NCBI RefSeq assembly: GCF_004151235.1 | Contig: NZ_JUIV01000013.1 | Coordinates: 62,001-126,000 of the forward strand | From: Flavobacterium anhuiense | GTDB lineage: Bacteria; Bacteroidota; Bacteroidia; Flavobacteriales; Flavobacteriaceae | Length of the DNA stretch: 64,000 nt | Direction of reading: 5' to 3' | Part shown: positions 9,967 through 19,123 of the stretch, piece after piece | Layout of the letters: each line of letters opens with the position of its first letter | Position numbering within the stretch: the stretch's first letter is position 1 | Program-made: the position numbers and the translations under genes | Notes under the pieces: model-generated | Database searches by the model: none | The model's input: only the letters and a program-made list of their open reading frames with translations | What the model was told of the DNA's origin: nothing

Positions 9967-10002
9967 AAAAAGGGCATAAGTTTTAATCTTATGCCCTTTT
10001 TT
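9967..10002 (+). terminator. terminator of the ABC-F gene
   Basis: Arms AAAAAGGGCATAAG and CTTATGCCCTTTTT around a 7-base loop. Confidence 0.85.
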
Positions 10003-10173
10003 GTTATTGTAACAATATTTTAATGCAATTTTTTTTACATAAAATATCTTTTTTTGTTATTTTAGTACTTCCATTTTCCTGTTGACTTAAGCAGTTAACT
10101 TTTGAACTCAAGAATAAAGAGCTGATTTTTAAATCGCTATATAAGCATTAATGTTTTAATTTATTTTAAGCCT

Positions 10174-11337
10174 ATGAGTAAAAGTCTACTAATGCCATTT
10201 TTTTTTCTTTTTTTTATCACGCCAACTTTTTTACATGCCCAAGGCGATTTGAATCAAGGAGTAGATAAAACCGATAAAAAAGAGAATGATGAAGTAAAAT
10301 ATCCGCAGTTTCAGTTAAAAGGACTCCTTCAGGCGAGATATTTAGAAAGTTTTGGAGATAATGTAGATGTTTTAGGAACTCAGCATTCAACAGGAGATGC
10401 AGTTCAAAGTTCTTTTGATATAAAAAGAATGCGTGTGGGATTAAATACCAAATTAAGCGAAACCACAGAAATTGTTATTCTGGTTAATTTGGCAGATTTT
10501 AAGTCAGATACAAAAGGTAAAGTTCTTGAAAATGCCTACGGAAAATATACTTTCAATAAATATATTGCTCTAACAGGAGGGCAGTTTCGTCCAGCCTTTG
10601 GTATTGAAGAGCTTGTTCCGGTAGATATTATTAAGTCTTTTGACTTTTCGAACCAATATTATGAATTCGGGAAAAACGGATGGACAAGTTTTCAAATTGG
10701 AGCCTCGGCAACTGGAGCTTTTGATATTGGGAAAATTCCAGTGAATTATGCTATTTCGGTTTTAAATGGAAATGGGAAAAATCAGGAAATGGATAAAGAT
10801 AACGGAAAGCAATATTCTTCAAGATGGGTTTTTGGTTTGTCAAAAGAACATAAAATTAATCTGGGCTTGAACGGTGGTTTTGGAAAAGTTTTTAAAGAAG
10901 ATGTCTTTGCAATTGGAGCCGACATTACGAGTGATTTTAAAGTGACAGATAAACTTAGTTTTGATTTGCAAATAGAGTATAAACAGGGAACAAACCATAA
11001 TTTATATTATTCTTTGCCTGTTGAAAGCCGAACAGATAATGTTGCCGATTATCAAATGCGTGGCATTTATTTCTTGCCAAACTTTAGATATGAGGTAAAT
11101 TATCAAAAACTTACTGCGCTTGAATTGTCGTGTCGTTACGAAACTTTCGACCCTAGTTATAAAATCAATTCAAACGTGCGTACCACTTATACGCCAATGA
11201 TTAGTTTAGAATTCGGAAAATCGTATACAGGCCGTATCGAAATGGGATTTGAGATTGACAGATTCGATAAAAGCATCCCAGATACATCAACCTACAACGA
11301 TAATTTATTTTTAATTCAGTTACAGCTCAGAATTTAA
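10174..11337 (+). CDS. phosphate-selective porin O/P family outer-membrane protein
   Basis: 387 residues with a signal peptide cut near HA-Q (22/23). The mature part is strand-rich, begins with FQLKGLLQARYLES and later has the KRMRVGL and GQFRPAFGIEE elements typical of the OprO/OprP porin family. It ends in an aromatic-rich strand with LQLRI. It probably forms an anion channel. The DASS permease gene follows after 19 bases, which suggests outer- and inner-membrane steps for the same anion. Confidence 0.8.
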   Translation: MSKSLLMPFFFLFFITPTFLHAQGDLNQGVDKTDKKENDEVKYPQFQLKGLLQARYLESFGDNVDVLGTQHSTGDAVQSSFDIKRMRVGLNTKLSETTEIVILVNLADFKSDTKGKVLENAYGKYTFNKYIALTGGQFRPAFGIEELVPVDIIKSFDFSNQYYEFGKNGWTSFQIGASATGAFDIGKIPVNYAISVLNGNGKNQEMDKDNGKQYSSRWVFGLSKEHKINLGLNGGFGKVFKEDVFAIGADITSDFKVTDKLSFDLQIEYKQGTNHNLYYSLPVESRTDNVADYQMRGIYFLPNFRYEVNYQKLTALELSCRYETFDPSYKINSNVRTTYTPMISLEFGKSYTGRIEMGFEIDRFDKSIPDTSTYNDNLFLIQLQLRI

Positions 11338-11356
11338 TTCACTTAATTTTTGTTTT

Positions 11357-12787
11357 ATGAAAGAAGTAAAAATTCCACAGACCCTAATTACGCTGGCAGT
11401 TTTAGTTGCCATTTGGTTTATTCCAGCCCCAGAAGGCGTTGTGACAGAAGCTTGGCATTTATTTGCCATTTTCGTAGCTACTATTTTAGGAATCATCTTA
11501 AAAGCAGCTCCGATGGGAACTATGTGTATGATTGCAATTGCTTTGACGGCAATGTCTCAGGTTTTGGCTCCAGGAGATCCTGGAAAATCGATCACATTAG
11601 CATTAAAAGGATTTGGCGATAAGGTAATCTGGCTGATTGGAATTTCGTTTTTCATAGCAAGAGGATTTATAAAAACAGGTTTAGGAAATAGAATTGCTTT
11701 TTTATTCATAAAAATATTCGGGAAAAGTTCTTTAGGATTGGCTTATGGTTTAGGATTGGCAGATTTGGTTCTAGCCCCAGCCGTTCCGAGTAATACCGCT
11801 AGAGGAGGAGGAATTGTTTATCCAATTATGAAATCAATGTCAATGAGTTTTGGTTCAATGCCAGACAAACCTGAAACGCATAGAAAATTAGGCGCTTATT
11901 TGACTTTGAATAGTTATAACATGAATCTAATTGCTTCTTCTATGTTTTTAACAGGAACGGCGAGTAACCCAATGTGTCAGAAGTTTGCTTTGAATTTAGG
12001 GATAAAAATCAGCTGGATGTCATGGGCAGCTGCTGCGATTGTTCCGGGTTTGTGTGCTTTTATTGTAATTCCATTTGTGCTTTACAAAATTTATCCTCCA
12101 GAATTAAAAAAAACTGGTGATGCTCCGCAGATAGCAACGCAGAAATTAAAAGAAATGGGGGCGATAACAAGAAATGAATGGATGATGTTGCTAACATTTT
12201 TTATTCTGCTTTTCCTTTGGATGACAGGAGATTTATTTTCTATCGATGCAACTACAACTGCCTTTATAGGGTTGGTAATTTTGCTTTTGACTTCAGTATT
12301 GACTTGGGATGATGTAAAAGCCGAAAAAGGAGCTTGGGATACTATAGTTTGGTTCTCTGTTTTGGTAATGATGGCCAGTTCGCTTAACGAATTAGGTTTT
12401 ATTGCTTGGTTTAGCGATTTAGTGAAAGCAGAAATTGGCGGGTTAAGCTGGCAGATGGCTTTTCCGATTATTATATTAGTGTATTTCTTTAGTCATTATC
12501 TTTTCGCAAGTGCAACCGCACACGTTGCAGCAATGTATGCGGCTTTACTTGGTGTTGGTGTTTCGCTCGGAATTCCTGGGTTACTGCTAGCATTTATGCT
12601 TGGTTTCGTCGGATCTCTTTACGGAACTTTAACGCATTATGGTCATGGCCCGGCACCCGTATTTTTCGGGAGCGGCTACGTTGACCTAAAGAGTTGGTGG
12701 GTCAAAGGGCTTATAACCGGTTTGGTTATGCTCTTGATCTATATGGTAATTGGAGGATTGTGGCTCCGAATTATTGGATATTTTTAG
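11357..12787 (+). CDS. DASS (SLC13/CitT) family anion:sodium or antiport permease
   Basis: 476 residues with about 12 hydrophobic segments. Landmarks are the LAPAVPSNTARGGGIVYPI motif near 137-156 and the second repeat with the ATAHVAAMYAALL segment, the two SNT-like anion-binding loops of the divalent anion/sodium symporter family. Likely substrates are dicarboxylates or citrate/tartrate-type anions, and the SNTARGG form resembles the CitT/TtdT antiporters. It is cotranscribed with the porin upstream. Its stop overlaps the end of the convergent GNAT-like gene by four bases. Confidence 0.85.
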   Translation: MKEVKIPQTLITLAVLVAIWFIPAPEGVVTEAWHLFAIFVATILGIILKAAPMGTMCMIAIALTAMSQVLAPGDPGKSITLALKGFGDKVIWLIGISFFIARGFIKTGLGNRIAFLFIKIFGKSSLGLAYGLGLADLVLAPAVPSNTARGGGIVYPIMKSMSMSFGSMPDKPETHRKLGAYLTLNSYNMNLIASSMFLTGTASNPMCQKFALNLGIKISWMSWAAAAIVPGLCAFIVIPFVLYKIYPPELKKTGDAPQIATQKLKEMGAITRNEWMMLLTFFILLFLWMTGDLFSIDATTTAFIGLVILLLTSVLTWDDVKAEKGAWDTIVWFSVLVMMASSLNELGFIAWFSDLVKAEIGGLSWQMAFPIIILVYFFSHYLFASATAHVAAMYAALLGVGVSLGIPGLLLAFMLGFVGSLYGTLTHYGHGPAPVFFGSGYVDLKSWWVKGLITGLVMLLIYMVIGGLWLRIIGYF

Positions 12788-13086
12788 ATTCTAATTCCTG
12801 GAGGAAGTAACTCTTTATATTTAGGGTTTTTCTTGAAAAATGAAACAATCTTTGGATGGATAGGAACTACTCTGTAATTTTTTTCAGAACTTAAATCTAA
12901 AATATTCTTAAGTAAGGTATTGATCGTTTCTTCGTTTTCGTACGAATCAGGTTTGTTGATTTTGGTTAAAAAGATTTTTTTTTCTTGAAATTGATACTCA
13001 ACTGCTAACATTCCTTCAGGGATGACAGTTTCGAATTGGCGTGCAAATGTGTTGTCTTTGATTTCCATAGTTACAGAAGTTTCCAT
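12784..13086 (-). CDS. small GNAT-like protein (Acetyltransf_CG type)
   Basis: 100 residues. The pattern of a short beta-hairpin, EGMLAVEYQF, then a helix and the ending VVPIHPKIVSFFKKNPKYKELL resembles the small GCN5-related family PF14542. The acetyl-CoA loop usually containing glycines is replaced by YENEETINTL, so catalytic activity is doubtful. It ends four bases inside the permease gene on the opposite strand. About 290 bases upstream of it contain no feature that I can name. Confidence 0.65.
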   Translation of the reverse strand: METSVTMEIKDNTFARQFETVIPEGMLAVEYQFQEKKIFLTKINKPDSYENEETINTLLKNILDLSSEKNYRVVPIHPKIVSFFKKNPKYKELLPPGIRI

Positions 13087-13380
13087 ACTAATTTCTTGTT
13101 AGGTTATTGGTAAATAGTGAATTTGGGATTCGAAACATGTATTGAAAGAAAATTCTTTATAAGATTTAAAATCAAAAAATATTTCGAAATGCAAAGGTAA
13201 TCATTTGATTTTCAATATTAAATTATTTTTTGCAGCTGTAAACTTTAAGTTATTGTTTTGAAGTTTGATTTTTTGAGTCAGATGTAATAAATAGGTCTGA
13301 AATTTGATTATCATGATATTAAAAGAAGTAACTTTATTTTTTAAGAATAAATATCCCAATGGTAATTTCATTTTAATGTT

Positions 13381-14037
13381 ATGAGTAAAATTCCAGTTTA
13401 TTTTATGCCGGGTCTGGCAGCGAGTTCATCTATTTTTGAAAGGATAAAATTGGATGAAAATATTTTTGAAACGCATCTTCTCGAGTGGGAAATTCCAAAC
13501 CCAAAAGAATCTTTATCAGATTATGCGCTTCGAATTAGTAAAAACATAAAAGAAGAAAATCCTGTTTTAATCGGAGTTTCTTTTGGAGGAATCTTAGTTC
13601 AGGAAATTTCGAAGCATATAAAAGCGCGAAAAGTCATTATTATATCAAGTGTAAGAAGCAATCATGAATTTCCTAGAAGAATGAAAATAGGAAAGCGAAC
13701 AAAAGCTTATAAACTAATCCCGATGCAGTTGATTCTTAATATTGAAAAGCTTGCCAAGTTTTCTTTTGGAGAAAAAGTCAATAAGAGAATAAAATTATAC
13801 GAGAAGTTTCTATCTGTACGCGATTTAGGTTATCTGCAATGGGCTGTAGAAAGTGTAATCTTATGGGATCGAGATAAAATTGACGAAAATGTAGTGCACA
13901 TTCACGGAGACCAAGACGAAGTTTTTCCAATCAAATATATTGATAAATGCATTTTGGTTAAAGGAGGAACGCATATTATGATTCTCAATAAATATAAATG
14001 GCTGAATGAGAATTTACCTTCGATAATACTAGATTAA
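13381..14037 (+). CDS. alpha/beta hydrolase
   Basis: 218 residues. The nucleophile elbow GVSFGG (Ser about 69) follows VLI; a late Asp in HGDQDEVFP and the His in GGTHIM complete a plausible catalytic triad. There is no signal peptide, so it should be cytoplasmic. Substrate is unknown and neighbours give no hint. A dispersed repeat lies just downstream. Confidence 0.8.
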   Translation: MSKIPVYFMPGLAASSSIFERIKLDENIFETHLLEWEIPNPKESLSDYALRISKNIKEENPVLIGVSFGGILVQEISKHIKARKVIIISSVRSNHEFPRRMKIGKRTKAYKLIPMQLILNIEKLAKFSFGEKVNKRIKLYEKFLSVRDLGYLQWAVESVILWDRDKIDENVVHIHGDQDEVFPIKYIDKCILVKGGTHIMILNKYKWLNENLPSIILD

Positions 14038-14142
14038 ATTCCAATTTTAAAAAATCCAAATTCCAGTACTTTGTGGATTTGTAATCTTTATCAAAGTTTT
14101 AAACTTTGATAAAGATGTATTTAAGAATATTTACACGCAATC

Positions 14143-14249
14143 TTGTCATTTCGACCGTAGGGAGAAATCTTCGCAAGTGGCTCGACAAAGATTGGTAATT
14201 TACTTTGCGGAGTTTCTTACGGAGATCCTTCGTTCCTCAGGATGACAAA
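14143..14249. repeat. dispersed ~105-bp repeat with inverted ends, copy 1
   Basis: Starts TTGTCATTTCGACC and ends CAGGATGACAAA, with an interior containing GGAGAAATCTTCGCAAG and GGAGTTTCTTACGGAGATCC. Three other copies are at 27429-27530, 47591-47694 and 50343-50473. The rest of the 330-base gap before the next gene contains a short palindrome at about 14090-14116 and a terminator. Confidence 0.8.
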
Positions 14250-14307
14250 CTATGCGGAAAATGTCAATTAAGAAAAATCTAAAATCTAAACTCAAAAATC
14301 TACAATA

Positions 14308-14343
14308 AAAAAATCCCAAACTCTTTTGGAATTTGGGATTTCT
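14308..14343 (-). terminator. terminator of the TPR gene
   Basis: Arms AAATCCCAAA and TTTGGGATTT, followed leftwards by a T-rich stretch, 25 bases past the stop of the gene at 14368. Confidence 0.8.
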
Positions 14344-14367
14344 AATATTTTAGAATTTAAAAAATCG

Positions 14368-14883
14368 TTAGATTTTCTTCATTTGTTCTTTCATCATAGA
14401 GATTTGCTCTTTCAGCATTCCTTGTTTGTCTAATTTTTTAGCTTCGTTTAATAAATTAGTCGCTTCCAATTTTCTTCTGCGTGACATGGCAACTCCTGCA
14501 AGGTTTAATTTAGCTACAGCTAAATCCATATCCATTGATAGTCCAAGTTCGATTGCTTTTTTGAAATGTTTCTCTGCTTGGTTGATATTGGTTTGAGACA
14601 ACATGATACCTTGCAAATAGTTTAAGTATCCTTGTTGTTTTCTTACTAATGCACCTTCTGGATTTTTGATATATGATAACCATTTATTAGCTCCTGCGAA
14701 GTCTTGTTTTCTTAATTTAAGGAAAGCTAAAAGGATAAATTCGTTTTTGAAATAAAGAAAAATCGGAATTGCAGTCAATAATATAAGAAAGATTCCATTT
14801 CCGATATTACTTTCTGTAAATTGCCAAATGCCCGCCACTACAAGAAGTCCGGCCAAAATAAGTTTAATATTTTTGTGAAACAT
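14368..14883 (-). CDS. membrane protein with TPR-like repeats
   Basis: 171 residues. Two adjacent membrane helices lie at about 7-23 and 27-48. They are followed by helical repeats with the spacing of TPR units (GYLNYLQGIMLSQTNINQAE near 94-113, then DMDLAVAKLNLAGVAMSRRR). It probably sits in the inner membrane with the repeats in the cytoplasm, mediating protein contacts. I do not recognise a specific family. It has its own terminator and is divergent from rpmH. Confidence 0.65.
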   Translation of the reverse strand: MFHKNIKLILAGLLVVAGIWQFTESNIGNGIFLILLTAIPIFLYFKNEFILLAFLKLRKQDFAGANKWLSYIKNPEGALVRKQQGYLNYLQGIMLSQTNINQAEKHFKKAIELGLSMDMDLAVAKLNLAGVAMSRRRKLEATNLLNEAKKLDKQGMLKEQISMMKEQMKKI

Positions 14884-14947
14884 AATTAATGTAAATTTGT
14901 GATTGCAAAGATAGTAAAAGGAATTAAAAATATTTTTATAAAAGTAC

Positions 14948-14977
14948 TTGCTAGAAAAAAAAGTCTTTGTATATTTG
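14948..14977 (+). promoter_or_regulatory. promoter of rpmH
   Basis: TTG at 14948-14950, a 19-base spacer and TATATTTG at 14970-14977, an excellent match to the Bacteroidota housekeeping consensus. Confidence 0.75.
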
Positions 14978-15051
14978 CACTCGGTTTTTGAATAACGATA
15001 TCAAAAACAAATTAATAAGTTAATAGATACCATTTTTAAAGATACAAAGCA

Positions 15052-15213
15052 ATGAGCAAAAGAACATTTCAACCATCGAAAAGAAAAAGAAGAAATAAGC
15101 ACGGATTTATGGACAGAATGGCTTCTGCGAATGGAAGAAAAGTTCTAGCGCGTAGAAGAGCAAAAGGAAGACATAAATTAACTGTTTCTAGCGAGCCTAG
15201 ACACAAAAAATAA
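15052..15213 (+). CDS. rpmH: 50S ribosomal protein L34
   Basis: 53 residues starting MSKRTFQPSKRKRRNKHGF, with MDRMASANGRKVLARRRAKGR: the full L34 family pattern. It has a strong promoter 75 bases upstream and a terminator 20 bases downstream. The usual neighbours rnpA and dnaA are not beside it here; carB follows instead. Confidence 0.98.
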   Translation: MSKRTFQPSKRKRRNKHGFMDRMASANGRKVLARRRAKGRHKLTVSSEPRHKK

Positions 15214-15232
15214 TGTTTGTATAAACATACAT

Positions 15233-15265
15233 AAGGCGATTACTTTTTTAGTATCGCCTTTTTTT
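15233..15265 (+). terminator. terminator of rpmH
   Basis: Arms AAGGCGATTAC and GTATCGCCTT with a T-rich tail. Confidence 0.8.
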
Positions 15266-15356
15266 ATACCTTTTCGGTACAAATTTTTTCAACTTTCTAG
15301 TTTATAACGCACTAGAGAGGTTTTTAAATCGTAAATAACTACACAATACATACAAA

Positions 15357-18212
15357 ATGCCTAAAGACACATCAATAAAATCAGTTTTAATAATAGGTTC
15401 AGGACCTATTGTTATTGGCCAAGCTTGCGAATTCGATTATGCGGGATCTCAATCTGCACGCTCGATTCGTGAAGAAGGAATTGAGGTTATCTTGATTAAC
15501 TCGAATCCAGCGACGATTATGACCGACCCATCTATGGCCGATCATATTTATTTGAAACCTTTAACGACAAAATCGATTATTGAGATTCTTAAGGAACATC
15601 CGCAAATTGATGCAGTTCTTCCAACAATGGGAGGACAAACTGCTTTGAACTTGTGTTTGGAGGCTGAAGAAAAAGGAATCTGGCAAGATTTCGGAGTAAG
15701 ATTAATCGGTGTTGATGTAAATGCAATTAATATTACTGAAGACAGAGAGCAATTTAAACAGCTTTTAGAAAAAATCAATGTGCCAACTGCACCAGCAAAA
15801 ACAGCTACATCTTACCTTGAAGGAAAAGAAATTGCTCAAGAATTTGGCTTCCCGCTTGTAATTCGTCCTTCGTTTACACTTGGAGGAACAGGAGCAGCTG
15901 TGGTGTACAAAAAAGAAGATTTTGATGAGCTTTTAACTCGTGGACTTGAAGCTTCTCCAATTCATGAAGTTTTGATCGACAAAGCTTTGATGGGATGGAA
16001 AGAGTACGAGCTAGAGCTTTTAAGAGATAAAAATGACAACGTTGTAATTATCTGTTCTATCGAAAACATGGATCCAATGGGAATCCATACAGGAGATTCG
16101 ATTACAGTAGCGCCAGCGATGACTTTATCTGATACAACTTTCCAAAAATTACGTGACTACGCTATCTTAATGATGAGAAGTATCGGAAATTTTGCTGGAG
16201 GATGTAACGTACAATTCGCAGTTTCACCAGACGAAAAAGAAGATATCGTAGCAATCGAGATTAACCCTCGTGTGTCTCGTTCTTCTGCTTTGGCATCAAA
16301 AGCAACTGGATATCCAATTGCAAAAATTGCTTCTAAACTAGCTTTAGGATACAACTTAGATGAATTGCAAAACCAAATTACAAAATCTACTTCGGCTCTT
16401 TTCGAACCAACTTTAGATTATGTAATCGTAAAAATACCACGTTGGAACTTCGATAAATTTGAAGGTTCAGACAGAACTTTAGGTCTTCAGATGAAATCTG
16501 TAGGTGAGGTTATGGGAATCGGACGTTCTTTCCAAGAAGCACTTCATAAAGCAACTCAGTCTTTAGAGATTAAAAGAAATGGTTTAGGAGCTGACGGAAA
16601 AGGATACAAAAATTACGAACAAATTATCGAGAAACTAACTTATGCAAGTTGGGATCGTGTATTCGTAATTTACGATGCAATCGCAATGGGAATCCCGTTG
16701 AGCACAATCCACGAAATTACAAGAATCGATATGTGGTTCTTGAAACAATACGAAGAGCTTTATACTTTAGAAAAAGAAATTTCAAACTACAAAGTTTCGA
16801 ATCTTCCTAAAGAATTATTGCTTGAGGCAAAACAAAAAGGTTTCGCAGACAGACAAATCGCTCACATGATGAGTTGTTTAGAAAGTGAAGTGCACACTTT
16901 GCGTATGAACATGAACATCAACCGTGTGTTCAAATTGGTTGATACTTGTGCGGCTGAGTTTAAAGCAAAAACACCTTATTACTACTCAACTTTTGAGGCA
17001 GAAATCGAAAAGGCAAACGGAGAGCGTTATGTAGATAACGAAAGTATCCTTACTGACAGAAAGAAAGTGATTGTTTTAGGTTCTGGACCAAATAGAATTG
17101 GGCAAGGAATCGAGTTTGATTACTCTTGTGTGCACGGAGTTTTAGCTGCTAAAGAATGCGGTTACGAAACCATCATGATTAACTGTAATCCTGAAACGGT
17201 TTCTACAGACTTTGATACTGCTGATAAATTATACTTCGAGCCAGTTTTCTGGGAGCATATTTATGACATTATCCAACACGAAAAACCTGAAGGTGTAATC
17301 GTTCAGCTTGGTGGTCAGACAGCTCTTAAATTGGCGGATAAATTATCTAAATACGGTGTGAAAATCATCGGAACTAGTTTTGATGCACTTGACTTGGCTG
17401 AAGATAGAGGACGTTTCTCAGACTTATTGACTGAATTACACATTCCTTTCCCAAGATTCGGAATCGCTGAAACTGCTGACGAAGCTTCAAAATTAGCAGA
17501 TACTTTAGATTTTCCACTTTTAATTCGTCCTTCTTATGTATTAGGAGGTCAGGGAATGAAAATTGTAATCAACAAAAAAGAGCTTGAAGAGCATGTTATC
17601 GATTTGTTGAAAGCAATTCCAGGAAACAAATTACTTCTGGATCACTATTTAGCAGGAGCAATCGAAGCAGAAGCTGATGCGATCTGTGATGCTGACGGAA
17701 ATGTTTACATCATCGGAATTATGGAGCACATTGAGCCTTGTGGAGTTCACTCTGGAGATAGTAATGCAACATTGCCTCCTTTCAACTTAGGAGAATTTGT
17801 AATGCAACAAATTAAAGATCATACGCATAAAATTGCTAGAGCTTTAAAAACGGTTGGTTTAATCAATATTCAGTTCGCGATTAAAGATGATACAGTTTAC
17901 ATTATCGAGGCAAACCCAAGAGCTTCAAGAACAGTTCCTTTTATTGCAAAAGCTTATGGAGAACCTTATGTAAACTATGCTACAAAAGTAATGTTAGGTC
18001 ACAATAAAGTAACTGACTTTGATTTCAACCCGCAATTAAACGGTTATGCAATCAAACAACCAGTTTTCTCTTTCAGCAAATTCCCGAACGTGAACAAAGC
18101 GTTAGGGCCTGAAATGAAATCTACAGGAGAAAGTATCTTGTTTATTGATGACTTAAAAGACGATCAATTCTACGAGTTATACTCTAGAAGAAAAATGTAT
18201 TTGAGTAAATAA
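15357..18212 (+). CDS. carB: carbamoyl-phosphate synthase large subunit, short form
   Basis: 951 residues. Two homologous ATP-grasp halves are visible: the first starts with SVLIIGSGPIVIGQACEFDY, the second near 570 with VIVLGSGPNRIGQGIEFDY, each followed by an RPS and a GG loop. It makes carbamoyl phosphate for arginine and pyrimidine synthesis from glutamine-derived ammonia, bicarbonate and two ATP, with CarA as partner. The chain stops after YSRRKMYLSK, about where the C-terminal allosteric domain of the E. coli enzyme (about 1,070 residues) would begin. carA is not adjacent. Confidence 0.95.
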   Translation: MPKDTSIKSVLIIGSGPIVIGQACEFDYAGSQSARSIREEGIEVILINSNPATIMTDPSMADHIYLKPLTTKSIIEILKEHPQIDAVLPTMGGQTALNLCLEAEEKGIWQDFGVRLIGVDVNAINITEDREQFKQLLEKINVPTAPAKTATSYLEGKEIAQEFGFPLVIRPSFTLGGTGAAVVYKKEDFDELLTRGLEASPIHEVLIDKALMGWKEYELELLRDKNDNVVIICSIENMDPMGIHTGDSITVAPAMTLSDTTFQKLRDYAILMMRSIGNFAGGCNVQFAVSPDEKEDIVAIEINPRVSRSSALASKATGYPIAKIASKLALGYNLDELQNQITKSTSALFEPTLDYVIVKIPRWNFDKFEGSDRTLGLQMKSVGEVMGIGRSFQEALHKATQSLEIKRNGLGADGKGYKNYEQIIEKLTYASWDRVFVIYDAIAMGIPLSTIHEITRIDMWFLKQYEELYTLEKEISNYKVSNLPKELLLEAKQKGFADRQIAHMMSCLESEVHTLRMNMNINRVFKLVDTCAAEFKAKTPYYYSTFEAEIEKANGERYVDNESILTDRKKVIVLGSGPNRIGQGIEFDYSCVHGVLAAKECGYETIMINCNPETVSTDFDTADKLYFEPVFWEHIYDIIQHEKPEGVIVQLGGQTALKLADKLSKYGVKIIGTSFDALDLAEDRGRFSDLLTELHIPFPRFGIAETADEASKLADTLDFPLLIRPSYVLGGQGMKIVINKKELEEHVIDLLKAIPGNKLLLDHYLAGAIEAEADAICDADGNVYIIGIMEHIEPCGVHSGDSNATLPPFNLGEFVMQQIKDHTHKIARALKTVGLINIQFAIKDDTVYIIEANPRASRTVPFIAKAYGEPYVNYATKVMLGHNKVTDFDFNPQLNGYAIKQPVFSFSKFPNVNKALGPEMKSTGESILFIDDLKDDQFYELYSRRKMYLSK

Positions 18213-18233
18213 TCTCAGATTGTATTATAAAAG

Positions 18234-18264
18234 AAAAGCTCCAATGAAAATTGGAGCTTTTTTT
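18234..18264 (+). terminator. terminator of carB
   Basis: Arms AAAAGCTCCAAT and ATTGGAGCTTTT plus T residues, 20 bases after the stop. Confidence 0.85.
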
Positions 18265-18280
18265 GTTTTATACGTTTAGA

Positions 18281-18458
18281 TGTTCCATAGGAACATTTTG
18301 TTGGTAGAAATATTGTGTTGTTGTCGTTATATTACGTTCCGTAGGAACGTTTGGTATTGACATCATTTTTTAAACAACCCAATAATCAAACGTTCCTATG
18401 GAACGTAAATATTGCTGTTAGCTGTTTTTTTCTACCGACGGGACATTCCTACGGAATG
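18281..18458. repeat. cluster of four GTTCC-GGAAC palindromes
   Basis: Perfect or near-perfect palindromes at 18281-18295 (TGTTCCATAGGAACA), 18334-18350 (ACGTTCCGTAGGAACGT), 18390-18406 (ACGTTCCTATGGAACGT) and 18444-18458 (CATTCCTACGGAATG). They fill the 360-base gap between carB and yiaA. A related array is at 43443-43740. Confidence 0.8.
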
Positions 18459-18516
18459 AAAGCTCAGTATAAAAATACAACGCTAAAGTTGTGTTTCATT
18501 AAAGGGATAAAATAAC

Positions 18517-18552
18517 AAAGGGGCTGTTTCAGTATTTGAAGCAGCCCCTTTA
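18517..18552 (-). terminator. terminator of yiaA
   Basis: Arms AAAGGGGCTG and CAGCCCCTTT around a 14-base loop, about 25 bases past the stop of the gene on this strand. Confidence 0.8.
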
Positions 18553-18575
18553 GTATTTTAAATTAATTATAAATC

Positions 18576-18974
18576 TTATTCGTTTTGATTAAAATTCATA
18601 TTGTCTCTTGTATTTTTTTGTACTGAAATTGCACCGAACAATGCTAATAGGAAAGCAAAAGCATAAAAACCTTTTTCGCTTGGTAAAATAGTTGCATTCC
18701 ATAATCCGACAACTAAAAGAACGATTGATAATAATGTTCCAAACCAGCAGATTCCGTAGTAAATATCAGTAACAGGAAGTTTTTCTAATCGGTCTCTTAC
18801 GCTTTTTTGTAAAGAGACAACGGCAAAAAGTCCGAACATTAAAACGGTGAAATAATATCCTTTTTCGTTTAAAAGCATTTCGGCTCTGGCAAGTCCAACA
18901 ATAAAACCGATTGTTCCAGCTCCAAGCGCAACCCAAGATGCCGCGATAAAGGCATTTGATGTTTTTTGTATCAT
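18576..18974 (-). CDS. yiaA: YiaA/YiaB-type inner-membrane protein
   Basis: 132 residues with four membrane helices arranged as two similar pairs (about 8-26 and 36-53; 73-93 and 99-116). Each pair ends in a basic segment, KSVRDRLEK and KNTRDNMNF. This duplicated two-helix unit is the YiaAB domain. Function is unknown; in enterobacteria it is an inner-membrane protein. It is monocistronic with its own terminator. Confidence 0.85.
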   Translation of the reverse strand: MIQKTSNAFIAASWVALGAGTIGFIVGLARAEMLLNEKGYYFTVLMFGLFAVVSLQKSVRDRLEKLPVTDIYYGICWFGTLLSIVLLVVGLWNATILPSEKGFYAFAFLLALFGAISVQKNTRDNMNFNQNE

Positions 18975-19074
18975 AATTTATTATTTTGGTAAGCCACAAA
19001 TATAATTAAATTAGATTCATACCAAAATAAAACGCTGTTATTTTGTTCAGTAAAATCTTTCAAACATGTAAAAG

Positions 19075-19100
19075 AAAAAGCTCCATGATTGGAGCTTTTC
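19075..19100 (-). terminator. terminator after the DUF4252 genes
   Basis: Arms AAAAGCTCCA and TGGAGCTTTT, 24 bases past the stop of the leftmost gene of the sigma-factor operon. Confidence 0.7.
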
Positions 19101-19123
19101 TCCTTGCAAAAAAGTAAGATGTT

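Noticed and set aside
11350..11622. 90-residue rightward frame at the start of the DASS permease gene
   Set aside because: Shadow frame inside the permease; its translation is Arg/Ser/Cys-rich without family features.
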